Positions 21,839-31,407 of a stretch of DNA of 64,000 bases are shown one piece after another (within the stretch, counting starts at the first letter, position 1; each line of letters opens with the position of its first letter). The DNA comes from Nannocystis pusilla. GTDB taxonomy: Bacteria > Myxococcota_A > Polyangia > Nannocystales > Nannocystaceae. The position numbers were made by a program, and so were the translations under genes. The notes beneath the pieces are model-generated. The model was not told where the DNA came from and did no database searches. It was given only the letters and a program-made list of their open reading frames with translations. The DNA lies in the NCBI RefSeq assembly GCF_026626665.1, contig NZ_JAPNKE010000002.1:7851168-7915167 (forward strand), in the 5' to 3' direction.

Positions 21839-24800
21839 TCAAGGGACATGTGCGTACAGCAACGCGAGGACACGATACCCGGCCACCAGCTCCTCGGGAA
21901 GCCCGGACCCCGGCAGCCCGCGCGCCCGCGCCTCCGCGAACAGCTGGGCCAGCGCCAGCCCCGCGGCCGCGAACAGCGCGTCCAGCTTCGCGTCCTCGGC
22001 CAGGGCTTGCTGGATCTCCGCGTTGCGGCGCCCCAGCTCGATCGACCACGCCCGCCCCTCCGCGTTGCCGAGCCGCGCCGCCTGCCACGACAGGAACGCC
22101 CCCTCGATCGCCACCGGCCGCGTCAGCGCCTGCCGCAGCAGGTCTTCGAACCCCCGCGGCCCCGGGCCAGCCGGCGCAGCGGGTGCTGCTTCAGCGACTG
22201 CGCGCACATGTCTGCCAGAGCATGTCCGTCGAGACATGGCTTTTCGCGCATAAACTCCGAGACAGACGAACCAGGTGCCGCGCAGCGCTCGCGGAACGCG
22301 TCGAGCCCCGTCCGCTGCGGCGACCCCGGCGCGTGCAGCAGCCGCTCCCGCAGCGCCGTGCGCACCACCTCGCGCGCCAGCCCCTTCACCTGCGCCGCCA
22401 GCCGCTCGCTCCCCGCCCGCGTCCCCTCGCGGGTCAGCGTCAGGCGCCCGCCGATCCAGTCCAGCGGCGGCGGCAGCTCGACGTCGTTGATGTGCAGCCC
22501 GCCGCCCCACACCGCGATCTTGGCCGGCCCCGCCTCCACCCGCAGCGCCCCCAGGCACAGCGCGTCGGCCACCGGCAGCACCGCCAAGGGCGGCGCGGCA
22601 CCTCCCGCGCGGCGCAGCGGCGCCCGGCTCGGCCGCGTCGTCATCGTCGTCGCGCCCGTCGCCGCGGCCGCCAGCGGATGACCGGCCGCGTGCAGCAGCC
22701 GCGCCTCCCCCGACGTCACCAGCAGCGCCGGCCCGCTCAGCGCGCGCGAGCCCGACCCCGGCGGCAGCAGCCCGAGGCATTCGGTCCGCGCGTCCGAGCG
22801 CGACACCATCCGCACCGGCTCGAGCGTACGCGGGTCGTAGCGGACCCACAGCGGCGCGTCGACGACCTCGGCCACCGCCAGCCCCAGCGCCTCCGCCACC
22901 AGCAGGTGGGCCCGCAGCTCCGCGCGCTCCCACGGCGGCCGGGCCGACGCCTGCGCCTGCGCGATCGCACCTGGCCCGAGGACCAGGCGGCGCTGCTCCT
23001 CCGCCGGCGCCGGCAGCAGGTGCCCCTCGGGCGTCGTCGGCATGTCCCAGAGGACAGCATCACCGAGCACCCGCTGGCACAGCGCGCGGCCCTCGCGGCT
23101 CAGCGCCCACGGCTCGTGGCGCGGGTCGGGCGAGCGGAAGGTCGTCCAGCGCTGCTTCGGATCTTCGACCACGATCCCGCCGACCTCGCGGCAGCGGACC
23201 AGCGCGTGCTGCAGCGTCACCGGCTGCCCGGCCATGTCGTGCCCGACCGTCAGCGCCAGCAGCGGCGACTCGTCCCACGCCAGCTCCGCCGCCTCCTCGC
23301 CGCCCGGCTCGCGCCGCGGCCGGTAGCGCACCGCCAGCGCCGCCCCCGTCAACGCCCCCGCCTGCGCGCGCACCAGCGGCAGCTCCCACGGGCTCTCGTG
23401 GGCCAGCGCCGGCGCCAGCAGCCGATCGATCACCCGCAGCGCCGCCGCCCGGCAGCTCTCCGCGATCGCGTTCAGCAGCCCCTTCTCCGCCCGCAGCCCG
23501 TCGATCGTCAGCGCCTCGGGCGTCTCGCCGACCAGCTTGGCCACCAGCGTCACCCCGGCGATCGTCCGCCCCGACTCGCGCACGTGGGCCACTCGCCGCT
23601 CGTGGAACAGCAGCGCGATCGCCCCCTCCTCCGCCGACGCGAACCGGTGCACGAACGCCTCGAGCGTCACCTGCACCCGCGCCCCCGCGGACGTGCTCGC
23701 GCTCGCCTCCGCCCCCATCGGCACCTGTTCCGGAGGCAATGCGCTTTTGAACAGGTTCGAAAGGTCAGATCGCTCGAACTGCGGGCTCTCGCCGAGCGCG
23801 CGCGCCGGCACCGGCCGGGCCTCCGGGATCGCCTTCTGCAGCAGCGCCAGCTCCGACGGCCACAGCGCGTACACCCGCGCCTGGATCGCCGGCGCCACCG
23901 ACTGCGCCTGATGCGGCCACGCGTAGACCAGGTCGCGGCCCTGGCGGCAGCGCTGGGCCACCTGCTCGATCGGCGCCGGCCGGCCGCTCACCGTCGGCAC
24001 GTGGCGCAGCTCGGTCGGCCACTGGACCGCGAAGCCCGCCGCGCTCGGGTCGGGGAAGCTGTGCGCGCGCGCGTCGAGCAGCCACGCCGCCAGCAGCTCG
24101 CAACCCGCGTCGAGCGCCACCGACGCCTCGTCCGCCGTCAACCTCACCCGCGGGCACTCGATCCACCCCGCGAACTCGGCGGGCGTCAGCCCCAGGCGCG
24201 TCAGCGCCGGCGCCAGCGACACCAGCCGCACCCCCTCGCGCACCAGCCACGGCCCGCCCTGCTCCGGCGCCCAGCCCCACGTCCCGACCGGCGCCTCGGC
24301 TGTCCCGAGAGACACCTTCATCCCCGGCAGCGGCCGCCCGAGCTTGATCCACGAGCTCGCCTTCTCGCTCGGCTCCGCCCCCGGCAGCGCCGCCAGCCAC
24401 AGCTCCGTCAGCGCCGCCTCGGCCCCTGCCTGGCGCGCCAGCCAGCTCGTCAACCGGCGCCCGAAGCCCGGCCGCGGCCACTGCAGCTCGACCTCGAACG
24501 CCTGCGGCAGGCAGCGCCCCGCCGCCGGCAGCTCCGCGTACGGGTCCTGGCCGGCCGCGTGGCTGTCCTTGCGGACATATCGCACCGCCCCCGCCGCCGT
24601 CCGCACCTCGACCGCCACCGGCGCCCCCGCCAGCGCCTCGTTGACGCCCGCGCCGACCAGCCGCCGCCAGCTCGCGGCAGGTCCCTTCGGACATGACTCT
24701 TCGGACATGTCCGAATCGCCCTCCGCCGCCGCCAGCACCAGCCCACGCAGGTCGACCGGCGCGAAGTCGAAGCCCGCCGTCGAGAACGTCAGCGTCAGCG

Positions 24801-25035
24801 TCCGCAGCTCCCCGTCCTCGCGCTCGCGGGCGCAGCCGCGGGCCCCCGGCGCGACCGCGTTGGCCGCCCGCACCAGCGGCAGCGTGAAGTGCCACGCCCC
24901 CGGCCGCGGCAGCTCGCGCAGGCGCAGCACCGCCTCCGTGCGCGCCACCGTGAACGCGCGCAGCGCCCCCGCCTCGCCCTCGGCGCGGCGGATCCGCGCC
25001 AGCGCCGCGGCCACGCTCGGGTGCGGCTCGCTCAT
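21839..25035 (-). CDS. Very large unknown protein (frame break near C-terminus)
   Basis: About 1,065 residues, start at MSEPHPSVAAALAR. I recognise no domain. The composition is normal globular (Leu/Ala-rich with Trp and Pro) with no membrane helix. Two segments look conserved: KIAVWGGGLHINDVELPPPL and WVRYDPRTLEPVRM. Several palindrome-encoded stretches sit inside it, for example SDMSEESCPKGP (near 24690) and LWDMPTTPEG (near 23045). A one- or two-base slip in the GGGG/CCCC tract near 22160 is needed to reach the helical C-terminus ending LALLYAHVP. It lies near, and in line with, a GHKL ATPase gene, so the two may act together. Confidence 0.6.
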
Positions 25036-25135
25036 CCGCGGCCCCTCCCGCGAGCGCTCGTCCCCGTCCGCCCCGCCGGCACGCGCGCCAGTCTACCGCA
25101 AGTCGGCCTCGTCGCTGTTGCCCGCGCGAACCCCG

Positions 25136-25825
25136 TCACTCGCACACGAGCGGCGCCGCCACGCACGCGAGCTGCTGCGTGTCCACCAGGATGTACGGCC
25201 GCAGGCACCCCCACGCCGCGCTCGCGGTGTTCTGCGCCCGGCAGTCGGCGAACACCTGCGGCGGCTCCAGCACCAGCGCCGCCTCCTCGTACTCGTAGTT
25301 GAAGTCCTCGACGACCTCACGGCGCGCTATCACGAACTCGCCCGCGATCTCGAGCGTCCCCTTGTCCGTGCCGAGCACCGGCCAGCTCAGCTCGTACGCG
25401 ACCTCGCCCGCCGTGCGGTCGCGCAGCGCCTCGAGCAGGCAGTGCACCCGAGACAGATCTTCGGTGCTGACCTTGTCGTCGAACTCGGGCGACTCCTCGA
25501 ACGAGAACAGCCCCGCGACCCCGTTCGACGGGCACACCGGCGCCTCGTGCCCGCAGGTGAACTGCGCCGGCACCTCTTCCCCGTCCGGCGGCACCGTCGT
25601 CGCGAACTCGAGGCACGCCCCGCCGGTCGTCGTGTCGCTCGTCGTCGTGTCGCTCGTCGTCGTCCCCGGCCCCGTCGTCGTCGGGCTCGTCGTCGTCGTG
25701 CCCGTCGTCGTGCCCGTCGTCGTACCGTCGGTCCCCGTCGTCGTCTCCGCCGTCGTCGTCGCGGTCGTCGCCGGCTCGGGCCCGCAGGCCGAGAGCATCA
25801 AGCCCAGCGCACCGAGGAGGGTCAT
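25136..25825 (-). CDS. Lipoprotein with Thr-rich spacer
   Basis: 229 residues. The signal MTLLGALGLMLSAC has a lipobox at LSAC, followed by a 55-residue Thr/Ser/Gly/Asp spacer rich in TTG and TTSD, then a cysteine-containing globular domain with no family I recognise. The spacer is encoded by GTCGTC-type codon repeats (25620-25770). Such tethered domains are typical of myxobacterial surface proteins. Confidence 0.75.
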   Translation of the reverse strand: MTLLGALGLMLSACGPEPATTATTTAETTTGTDGTTTGTTTGTTTTSPTTTGPGTTTSDTTTSDTTTGGACLEFATTVPPDGEEVPAQFTCGHEAPVCPSNGVAGLFSFEESPEFDDKVSTEDLSRVHCLLEALRDRTAGEVAYELSWPVLGTDKGTLEIAGEFVIARREVVEDFNYEYEEAALVLEPPQVFADCRAQNTASAAWGCLRPYILVDTQQLACVAAPLVCE

Positions 25826-26052
25826 CCGCTTCGTCGTCGTCAAGGTCGCTCGCTCGCAGGTGATGCCCGTGAATCTCGCACGCAAAGGCGCCCGCCGCCA
25901 TCGCCGACCACCGCGACGGACCTTCGGCGCCACCCACGGACCACCTGTCTCTTCAGTCAGCTCATCCCGCGGCCCCCGACCTGCAGGCGCGAGCCCCCAC
26001 GGCGATTCGAGCGCGCCCTGTCCCCGGGGACATCTCAGCTCACGAGCCTCCC

Positions 26053-27701
26053 TCACCCCGCGCGCCCGAGCGCCGCGTCGATCGCCTCCGCCACTCGCTC
26101 CGGCGCCGGAGCATCCACCAGCTGCGCGCGGATCGCCAGCGCCAGCGAGCGGCAGGCCGCTCGCGGCTCGGCCGCGTGGCTCTTCGCCGCCGCGCGCAGC
26201 AGCGGCTCGCCCGCGTCGAGCCACAGCGGCGTCGCCCGCCAGCACGCCGCTGCCACCGGCTGACCTGTCCACGACACCAGCACCCCCGCCGGCCCGCGTC
26301 CGAGCTCGATCCCCAGCCCCCGCGCGGCGCATCCCCGGCCTCGCCCGTCCCCACGCACAGCCGCACTTGCGCCCCCGCGCCCACCAGCCCCGCCTCGACG
26401 CTGGCGCGCAGCGCCTCCGCCTCGCCGGCCGCCTCGCCGATCAGCGCGCACCCGCGGCCGAGCTCCGCGAGCGTCAGACCTGTCCCTTCGACCAGGCGAC
26501 CCAGCCACTCGAGGTCGCCGGCCTCCGCCGCCAGCACCGGCACCCCTGCCCCCGCCGCGGCCGCCAGCAGGCGCTTCGTCGCCGCCTCCCTCGCCGCGAG
26601 AGGCGCCCACAGCAGCGGCCGCGCCAGCGCTTGCAGCTGCGCCAGCGACAGCGCCCGCTCGCCGGCCAGGTCGCGCAGCACCGGGCGCCCGAGCAGGCCT
26701 GCCCCGAGGTGACTGCGCTCGCGGGCCAGGTGCGCGTGCAGGTACGCGTAGTGGTCGTGGCGGGCGCGCGTCCACGGCCCGGCTTCGCCCGCCGCCTCGG
26801 CTGTCCTTTCGACCAGGCGCTCGCGCAGCCCCGCGATCGCCTGCGCGATCCGCCCCAGCACCGCCGCGCGGCCCGGGTCGTCGACCACCTTGTCGCGCGC
26901 CATCGTCGTGCGCAGGTTCGGCGAGTCGGCCCACACCTGCAGGTGCTCGAGCGTCGGCCCCGGCGGCGGCTGCAGGTCGGCCAGCAGATCGGCGGCTGTC
27001 CCCTGGGACAGCACCAGCCCGCGCCGCAGCAGCACCGCCTCGGGCGGCACCGCGAAGGCCACGTGGATCGCCCCGTCGGGGTGGGGCTCGATCGCCGCCA
27101 GCGCCCCCGGCGGCGCCGGTGCGTCCTGGATCAGCTCCGGCCCCTCGCCGCCGGCCACGTCCTCGAACGACAGCTCGAGCCGGCAGAACCGGCACCAGCG
27201 CCACAGGCTGTCGCGCACGGCCTCGGCGATCTGGGCCCGCTCGGGCGCCCGGCCGCGGCGCAGCAGCGTCACCGTCGTGCCCTCCAGCGGCTCGGAGAGC
27301 GGCCGCTTGTCGAACCGGCGGTCGGCGTGGAACGTCAGCTCCCACGCCTCGCCCGCGCGGCCCGTCTGCACCACCACCGCGTCGGGCTGCCAGGCGAACA
27401 CGCTGACGAAGCCGATCCCGAAGCCGCCGGCCATCGTGCGGTCGTCGGCCTTGGTCGAGGCGAACAGGCGCGTCAGCCCGCCGTCGATGATCGCCTCGTC
27501 CATGCCTGCGCCGGCGTCGGCGACCCGCAGTTCGAACACCACCTCGTCGGGGTCGGCCGACTCGCCGGGGTGGACGTCGAGCGCCACCTCGGCGCGGTCG
27601 CTGCCCGCGTCGAGGGCGTTCTGCACCAGCTCGCGCAGGAAGTCGTAGGGCCCCTCGAACTGCGCGACCAGGCGGTCGAGCAGCGCCGCGACGCCGCTCA
27701 C
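26053..27701 (-). CDS. GHKL (Hsp90-like) ATPase protein (frame break)
   Basis: About 550 residues. The N-terminal 150 residues form a GHKL ATP-binding domain: helix motif FLRELVQNALDAGS (the N box), VADAGAGMDEA (G1 box with the Asp), and GGFGIGFVSVFAW (G2). This matches Hsp90-type rather than histidine-kinase-type ATPases. The rest is Ala/Leu-rich and unassigned. A base missing near 26325 separates LCVGTGEAG from ARGLGIELGRGPAGVLVSW, the better C-terminus ending at 26053. Palindromes CTGTCC-CCTG-GGACAG (26996-27011) and two similar ones are embedded in frame. Confidence 0.8.
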
Positions 27702-27753
27702 GTCTCGCCGACCTGTCTTTCGAGACCTGCCCTCAAGGACATGTCCCGAAGCC

Positions 27754-28293
27754 TCATGTCTCTTCGGACAGCAGCGCCGCCAGCTCGGGGTCGGCCGCCA
27801 GCAGCGCCCGCACGTCGCCGGCGATGTCGAGCTCGATCGGGCTGGAGATGGCCGGCTTCCCGCGCAGGCCCCAGATCCGCTTCGACTGGTAGCGGACCGC
27901 GCCGAGCGGGTCGCCGTGCAGCATGATGCAGCTGTCGAGGCCGGCGTCCGGCTCGCACGGCTCGGTGCGGATCTTCACGGACTTGTCGTCCTGCAGCAGG
28001 CGCAGGTGGGCCCGGCCCTCGTGCTCGTCGGGCTGCCACTCGAACACCTCGAAGCTGCCGCGGAACATCGACCCCTTGTACAGCGCGCCGAACTGGCGCC
28101 GGCCCTTGGCCTCGAACACCACCAGCGCGCCGACGCTGTCGTCGAGCTTCTTCGGCACGTGGGTGAGCCACACGCGGTTCGTCAGCGGCAGCTGGTTCTC
28201 GGCGCCGCCTCCGCCGCACGCGGCCAGGGATGTCAGGGAGACCCCGAAAAGCGCCAGGGTCGCAGTTTGCAGAATGCGCGAAAAGCTGGTCAC
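27754..28293 (-). CDS. Lipoprotein, unknown
   Basis: 179 residues. The signal peptide ends at SLAAC (about residue 26). The mature part is a beta-rich domain of about 150 residues with two cysteines (EPCEPDAGLDSC) and no family I recognise. It is divergent from the peroxidase gene, the two starts being only 24 bp apart, so their promoters overlap each other's coding regions or starts are mis-set. Confidence 0.72.
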   Translation of the reverse strand: MTSFSRILQTATLALFGVSLTSLAACGGGGAENQLPLTNRVWLTHVPKKLDDSVGALVVFEAKGRRQFGALYKGSMFRGSFEVFEWQPDEHEGRAHLRLLQDDKSVKIRTEPCEPDAGLDSCIMLHGDPLGAVRYQSKRIWGLRGKPAISSPIELDIAGDVRALLAADPELAALLSEET

Positions 28294-28316
28294 GGTGCGC
28301 TATGGTCGCAACAGTC

Positions 28317-29471
28317 ATGGTTCGTCGCAAGCGTCCCGCAACAGTTCACTGCTCTGGCCCGTTGCTCATGCTTGGGGCCGCTCTCCTGGCGACCGGCTGC
28401 GAGGGAGGCGCAAGCAAGACCGCCCCGGCGCCGGCCGTCGCGAGCAAGTCCGAGAGCAAGTCCGAGGCCCCGAAGAAGAAGGCGAGCCGGCCGGTGCCCT
28501 CGGCCGCGCAGCTGCTCGAGACGGCGAAGAAGTACTTCTCGCCGCTGCCCGCCGTCGCCGAATCGCCGAACAACCCCATCACCCTCGAGAAGGTCGCGCT
28601 CGGCCGGATCCTCTACTACGACACCCGGCTGTCGAAGAACCACGACCTGTCCTGCAACAGCTGCCACAAGCTCGACGACTACGGCGTCGACCACGAGGCC
28701 ACCTCGCCCGGCCACAAGAAGCAACGCGGCGAGCGCAACACCCCCACGGTCTACAACGCGGCCATGCACATCTCCCAGTTCTGGGACGGCCGCGCGACCG
28801 ACGTCGAGGACCAGGCGCTCAAGCCGGTGACGAACCCGGTCGAGATGGCGCTCGCCGACGAGGCCGCCTGCGTCAACTCGGTCAAGTCGGTCCCGGGCTA
28901 CGCCGACCTGTTCAAGGCCGCCTTCCCGGCCGACCCCGACCCCTGCAACCCGCGCAACATCTCGCTGGCGATCGGCGCCTTCGAGCGCGGCCTCGTCACC
29001 CCCGCGCCGTTCGACGACTTCCTGAACGGCAACATGACCGCGCTGAGCTCCGACGCCCTCCGCGGCCTCGAGCTGTTCATCGAGCTCAACTGCGTCAGCT
29101 GTCACACCGGCCCGACGCTCGGCGGCACGATGTACCAGAAGCTCGGCGCCGTGAAGCCGTACGAGACCAAGGACGTCGGCCGCTTCAAGGTCACGAACAA
29201 GCCCGAGGACAAGCACGTGTTCAAGGTGCCCGGCCTGCGCAACGTCGCCAAGACCGCGCCCTACCTGCACGACGGCTCGGCCAAGGAGCTCGGCGACGCC
29301 CTCGACGTCATGGCCGAGTACCAGCTCGCCAAGGGCAAGCTGTCCGACGAGGAGAAGACCTACCTCATCGCCTTCCTCGACAGCCTCACCGGCAAGATCG
29401 ACATGGACTACATCAAGCTGCCCGAGCTGCCGATCAGCGGGCCCGACACGATCAAGCCCGACCCGAACTGA
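28317..29471 (+). CDS. Di-heme cytochrome c peroxidase / MauG-type lipoprotein
   Basis: 384 residues. The signal peptide has lipobox ATGC, followed by a Lys/Ser/Ala linker. Two haem-attachment sites are visible: CNSCHK near residue 115 and CVSCHTG near residue 260. LGRILYYDTRLSKNHDLSC and RNTPTVYNAAMH are standard for the bacterial cytochrome c peroxidase family, which reduces peroxide using electrons from periplasmic cytochromes. A hairpin follows 1 bp after the stop. Confidence 0.94.
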   Translation: MVRRKRPATVHCSGPLLMLGAALLATGCEGGASKTAPAPAVASKSESKSEAPKKKASRPVPSAAQLLETAKKYFSPLPAVAESPNNPITLEKVALGRILYYDTRLSKNHDLSCNSCHKLDDYGVDHEATSPGHKKQRGERNTPTVYNAAMHISQFWDGRATDVEDQALKPVTNPVEMALADEAACVNSVKSVPGYADLFKAAFPADPDPCNPRNISLAIGAFERGLVTPAPFDDFLNGNMTALSSDALRGLELFIELNCVSCHTGPTLGGTMYQKLGAVKPYETKDVGRFKVTNKPEDKHVFKVPGLRNVAKTAPYLHDGSAKELGDALDVMAEYQLAKGKLSDEEKTYLIAFLDSLTGKIDMDYIKLPELPISGPDTIKPDPN

Positions 29472-29472
29472 T

Positions 29473-29488
29473 CTGTCCTGAAGGACAG
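29473..29488 (+). terminator. Palindrome hairpin after the peroxidase gene
   Basis: CTGTCC, loop TGAA, GGACAG. A 6-bp perfect stem starts directly after the stop codon. No U-tract follows, so termination strength is uncertain. It is a member of the dispersed family. Confidence 0.55.
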
Positions 29489-29849
29489 CTCGCCGGCGGT
29501 GGTTGGCCGCCGGCTCGCCGCACCGCGCCGTGCGGCCGTGCTCCTCGTGTCGCCGACGCCGGCGATTCGCTGCGCCACGGCCGGCTCGACCACTCGCAGC
29601 CACCGAGGCCGCCGGCTTGCTGCACCGCGCCGGGCGACCGCGACCGAGGCCGGCGTCCCGCCGCGCGACGGCCGGTGCGCGACATGTCCCCGAGGACACG
29701 TCTTCGCGCCTCGTCGGCGCCGCCGCGCTCGCCGACGACGGCCCTCGCCTGATATGTCCATCAGGACATGTTCAACCGCGCGCGACATGTCTCTCCAGAC
29801 ATATCATCCCATTCGCTGCAGGCGCGTGACCGCGGCATCGGTGTCACAC

Positions 29850-29878
29850 TTGACCGGTCGGGGCGGCCTTGCTACCCC
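29850..29878 (+). promoter_or_regulatory. Promoter of MYXO-CTERM copy 1
   Basis: TTGACC and TACCCC separated by 17 bp, preceded by TGTCACAC. The same elements with the same spacing precede the second paralogue at 30715-30743, while the sequence between them has diverged, which argues for function. An ATG (29886) begins only 8 bases after the TACCCC box, suggesting a very short or absent leader. Confidence 0.65.
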
Positions 29879-29907
29879 CATTCGCATGCGTTCACTTAAT
29901 TTTGAGC

Positions 29908-30558
29908 ATGTCCGTGGTCTCCTTGCTGTTCGCCGCCGCGCCGGCCTCCGCCGCCGAGCTCGTCACCACCAGCGACACCGACTTCGAGCCGGTCTCGGTC
30001 GTCATCGTCTCGCCGGAGGACGGCGCCGTGATCGTCGGCAACCCCGACGCCGTCATCGCCTTCACCATCGAGCACGAGGGCTTCGGCAGCGCGAACGCGG
30101 TCTCGTTGCGCATCGACGACGTCGAGATCGCCGCCTGTCCCGACGCCCCGCCGTGCACGATCGAGGCGACGGTGGCCCCCGGCACCCACAAGGTGGAGGC
30201 CATCGGGGACGACGGCATCGCGCCAGCCGTCAGCCACGCGATCTCGATCGAGGTCAAGGAGACCGGCAGCTCCAACGAGAGCGACACCGAAACCGACACC
30301 GACACCGGCTCCCCCACCAGCGGCGCCGAGCCTGCCACCGACACAGACGCCACCGCGGGCGACACCGACGGCGACGAGAGCGACGGCAGCAGCGACGGCA
30401 GCAGCGACGGCAGCAGCGACGGCAGCAGCGACGGCAGCAGCGAAGGCAGCGGCGACAAGGAGGGCTGCGGCTGCAAGGCCGCCCCCGGCCTCCCCGATGT
30501 GCTCGGACTGGCCCTGCTCGCCCTGTTCGCCCCGTGGCGCCGCCGTCGTCACGCCTGA
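29908..30558 (+). CDS. Secreted surface protein with MYXO-CTERM-like end, copy 1
   Basis: About 216 residues: signal peptide ending APASAAE, a 100-residue Ig-like domain, a Ser/Asp/Thr/Glu spacer with five DGSS repeats, and a C-terminus of GCGCKAAPGLPD, a membrane helix (VLGLALLALFAPW) and RRRRHA. This is the layout of MYXO-CTERM sorting tails. The paralogue starts MRSLLL; here the ATG at 29886 reads the same MRSL but is out of frame by one base (CTTAA), so the N-terminus may carry a single-base error. I give the first clean in-frame ATG. Confidence 0.85.
   Translation: MSVVSLLFAAAPASAAELVTTSDTDFEPVSVVIVSPEDGAVIVGNPDAVIAFTIEHEGFGSANAVSLRIDDVEIAACPDAPPCTIEATVAPGTHKVEAIGDDGIAPAVSHAISIEVKETGSSNESDTETDTDTGSPTSGAEPATDTDATAGDTDGDESDGSSDGSSDGSSDGSSDGSSEGSGDKEGCGCKAAPGLPDVLGLALLALFAPWRRRRHA
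30385..30445. repeat. 12-bp tandem repeat coding DGSS
   Basis: Five consecutive copies of GACGGCAGCAGC encode the DGSS spacer of MYXO-CTERM copy 1. The neighbouring paralogue has no such expansion, so copy number is probably slippage-prone. Confidence 0.85.
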
Positions 30559-30614
30559 TCCCTGCGAAGAAGCAGCGAAGCGCCATGCGACCCGCGACCG
30601 GCACCCGCTGCTCT

Positions 30615-30656
30615 CGCGCGCGATCGCCTGTCCTCGAGGACAGACGATCGCGCGCG
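30615..30656. terminator. 42-nt cruciform with palindrome core
   Basis: Arms CGCGCGCGATCG and CGATCGCGCGCG (12 bp) enclose CTGTCCTC-GAGGACAG, itself an 8-bp perfect palindrome of the dispersed family. It lies between the two MYXO-CTERM paralogues and can terminate copy 1, though it has no U-tract. Confidence 0.65.
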
Positions 30657-30714
30657 CCTTCGACCTGCCCCTTCAGCCATCCTCCGCCGGGTGACCGCGC
30701 CATCGCTGTCACAC

Positions 30715-30743
30715 TTGACCGACCCTGACCGCCGGGCTACCCC
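30715..30743 (+). promoter_or_regulatory. Promoter of MYXO-CTERM copy 2
   Basis: TTGACC, 17-bp spacer, TACCCC, with the upstream TGTCACAC conserved from copy 1. The ATG at 30753 is 9 bases downstream of the TACCCC box. Confidence 0.65.
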
Positions 30744-30752
30744 CATCGATGC

Positions 30753-31391
30753 ATGCGTTCACTTCTGCTGGCTTGCCTTGAACTATCCGCCGTCGCTCTG
30801 CTGGTCGCCGCTGCGCCGGCCTCCGCCGCCGAGCTCGTCACCACCAGCGACACCGACTTCGACCCGGCCTCGGTCCTCATCGTCTCGCCCGAGGACGGCG
30901 CAGTGATCGACGGCAGCCCCGACGCGGTCGTCCAGGTCACCATCGAGCACGAGGGCTTCCCCAAGCCGAGCGACATCACCCTCCGCGTCGACGACGTCGA
31001 GGTCGGCCCCTGCCCCGATGCACCGCCGTGTACCATCGAGGTGACCGTCGCGCCCGGCGTCCACAAGCTGTGGGCCATCGGCGACGACGGCGTCGCCCTG
31101 CGCGACGAGCACGAGATCTCGCTCGAGGTGAAGGACACCGGCAGCGCCTCCGAGGGCTCCGCCTCCGAGAGCGACACCGAGACCGGCTCCGACACCGAGC
31201 CCACCGGCGGCGCCGAACCTGCCACCGACACCGACGCGAACGAGACCGACGCCACCGGCGACGCGACCGACGGCAGCGGCAGCGGCGACAAGGAGGGCTG
31301 CGGCTGCAAGGCCGCCCCTGGCCTCCCCGACCTGCTCGGCCTGGCGCTGCTGGCCCTGTTCGCTCCGTGGCGCCGCCGGCGTCATGCCTGA
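30753..31391 (+). CDS. Secreted surface protein with MYXO-CTERM-like end, copy 2
   Basis: 212 residues, a tandem paralogue of the preceding gene. It has signal peptide MRSLLLACLELSAVALL ending APASAAE, the same domain (SPEDGAVIDGSPDAV, CPDAPPCTIE), a shorter Ser/Glu/Asp/Thr spacer, and an almost identical tail: GCGCKAAPGLPDLLG, helix, RRRRHA. The two cysteines in the domain probably form a disulfide. The protein is likely anchored transiently by the tail and then processed to the surface. Confidence 0.88.
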   Translation: MRSLLLACLELSAVALLVAAAPASAAELVTTSDTDFDPASVLIVSPEDGAVIDGSPDAVVQVTIEHEGFPKPSDITLRVDDVEVGPCPDAPPCTIEVTVAPGVHKLWAIGDDGVALRDEHEISLEVKDTGSASEGSASESDTETGSDTEPTGGAEPATDTDANETDATGDATDGSGSGDKEGCGCKAAPGLPDLLGLALLALFAPWRRRRHA

Positions 31392-31407
31392 TCGCAGCCG
31401 AGGCGTC

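Larger units (their letters stand above)
29472..29907. other. Intergenic with three more palindromes
   Basis: No gene seen. Members of the dispersed family at 29681-29702, 29752-29771 and 29784-29805 are spaced 20-50 bp apart. The last 60 bp contain the promoter of the following gene. Confidence 0.65.
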
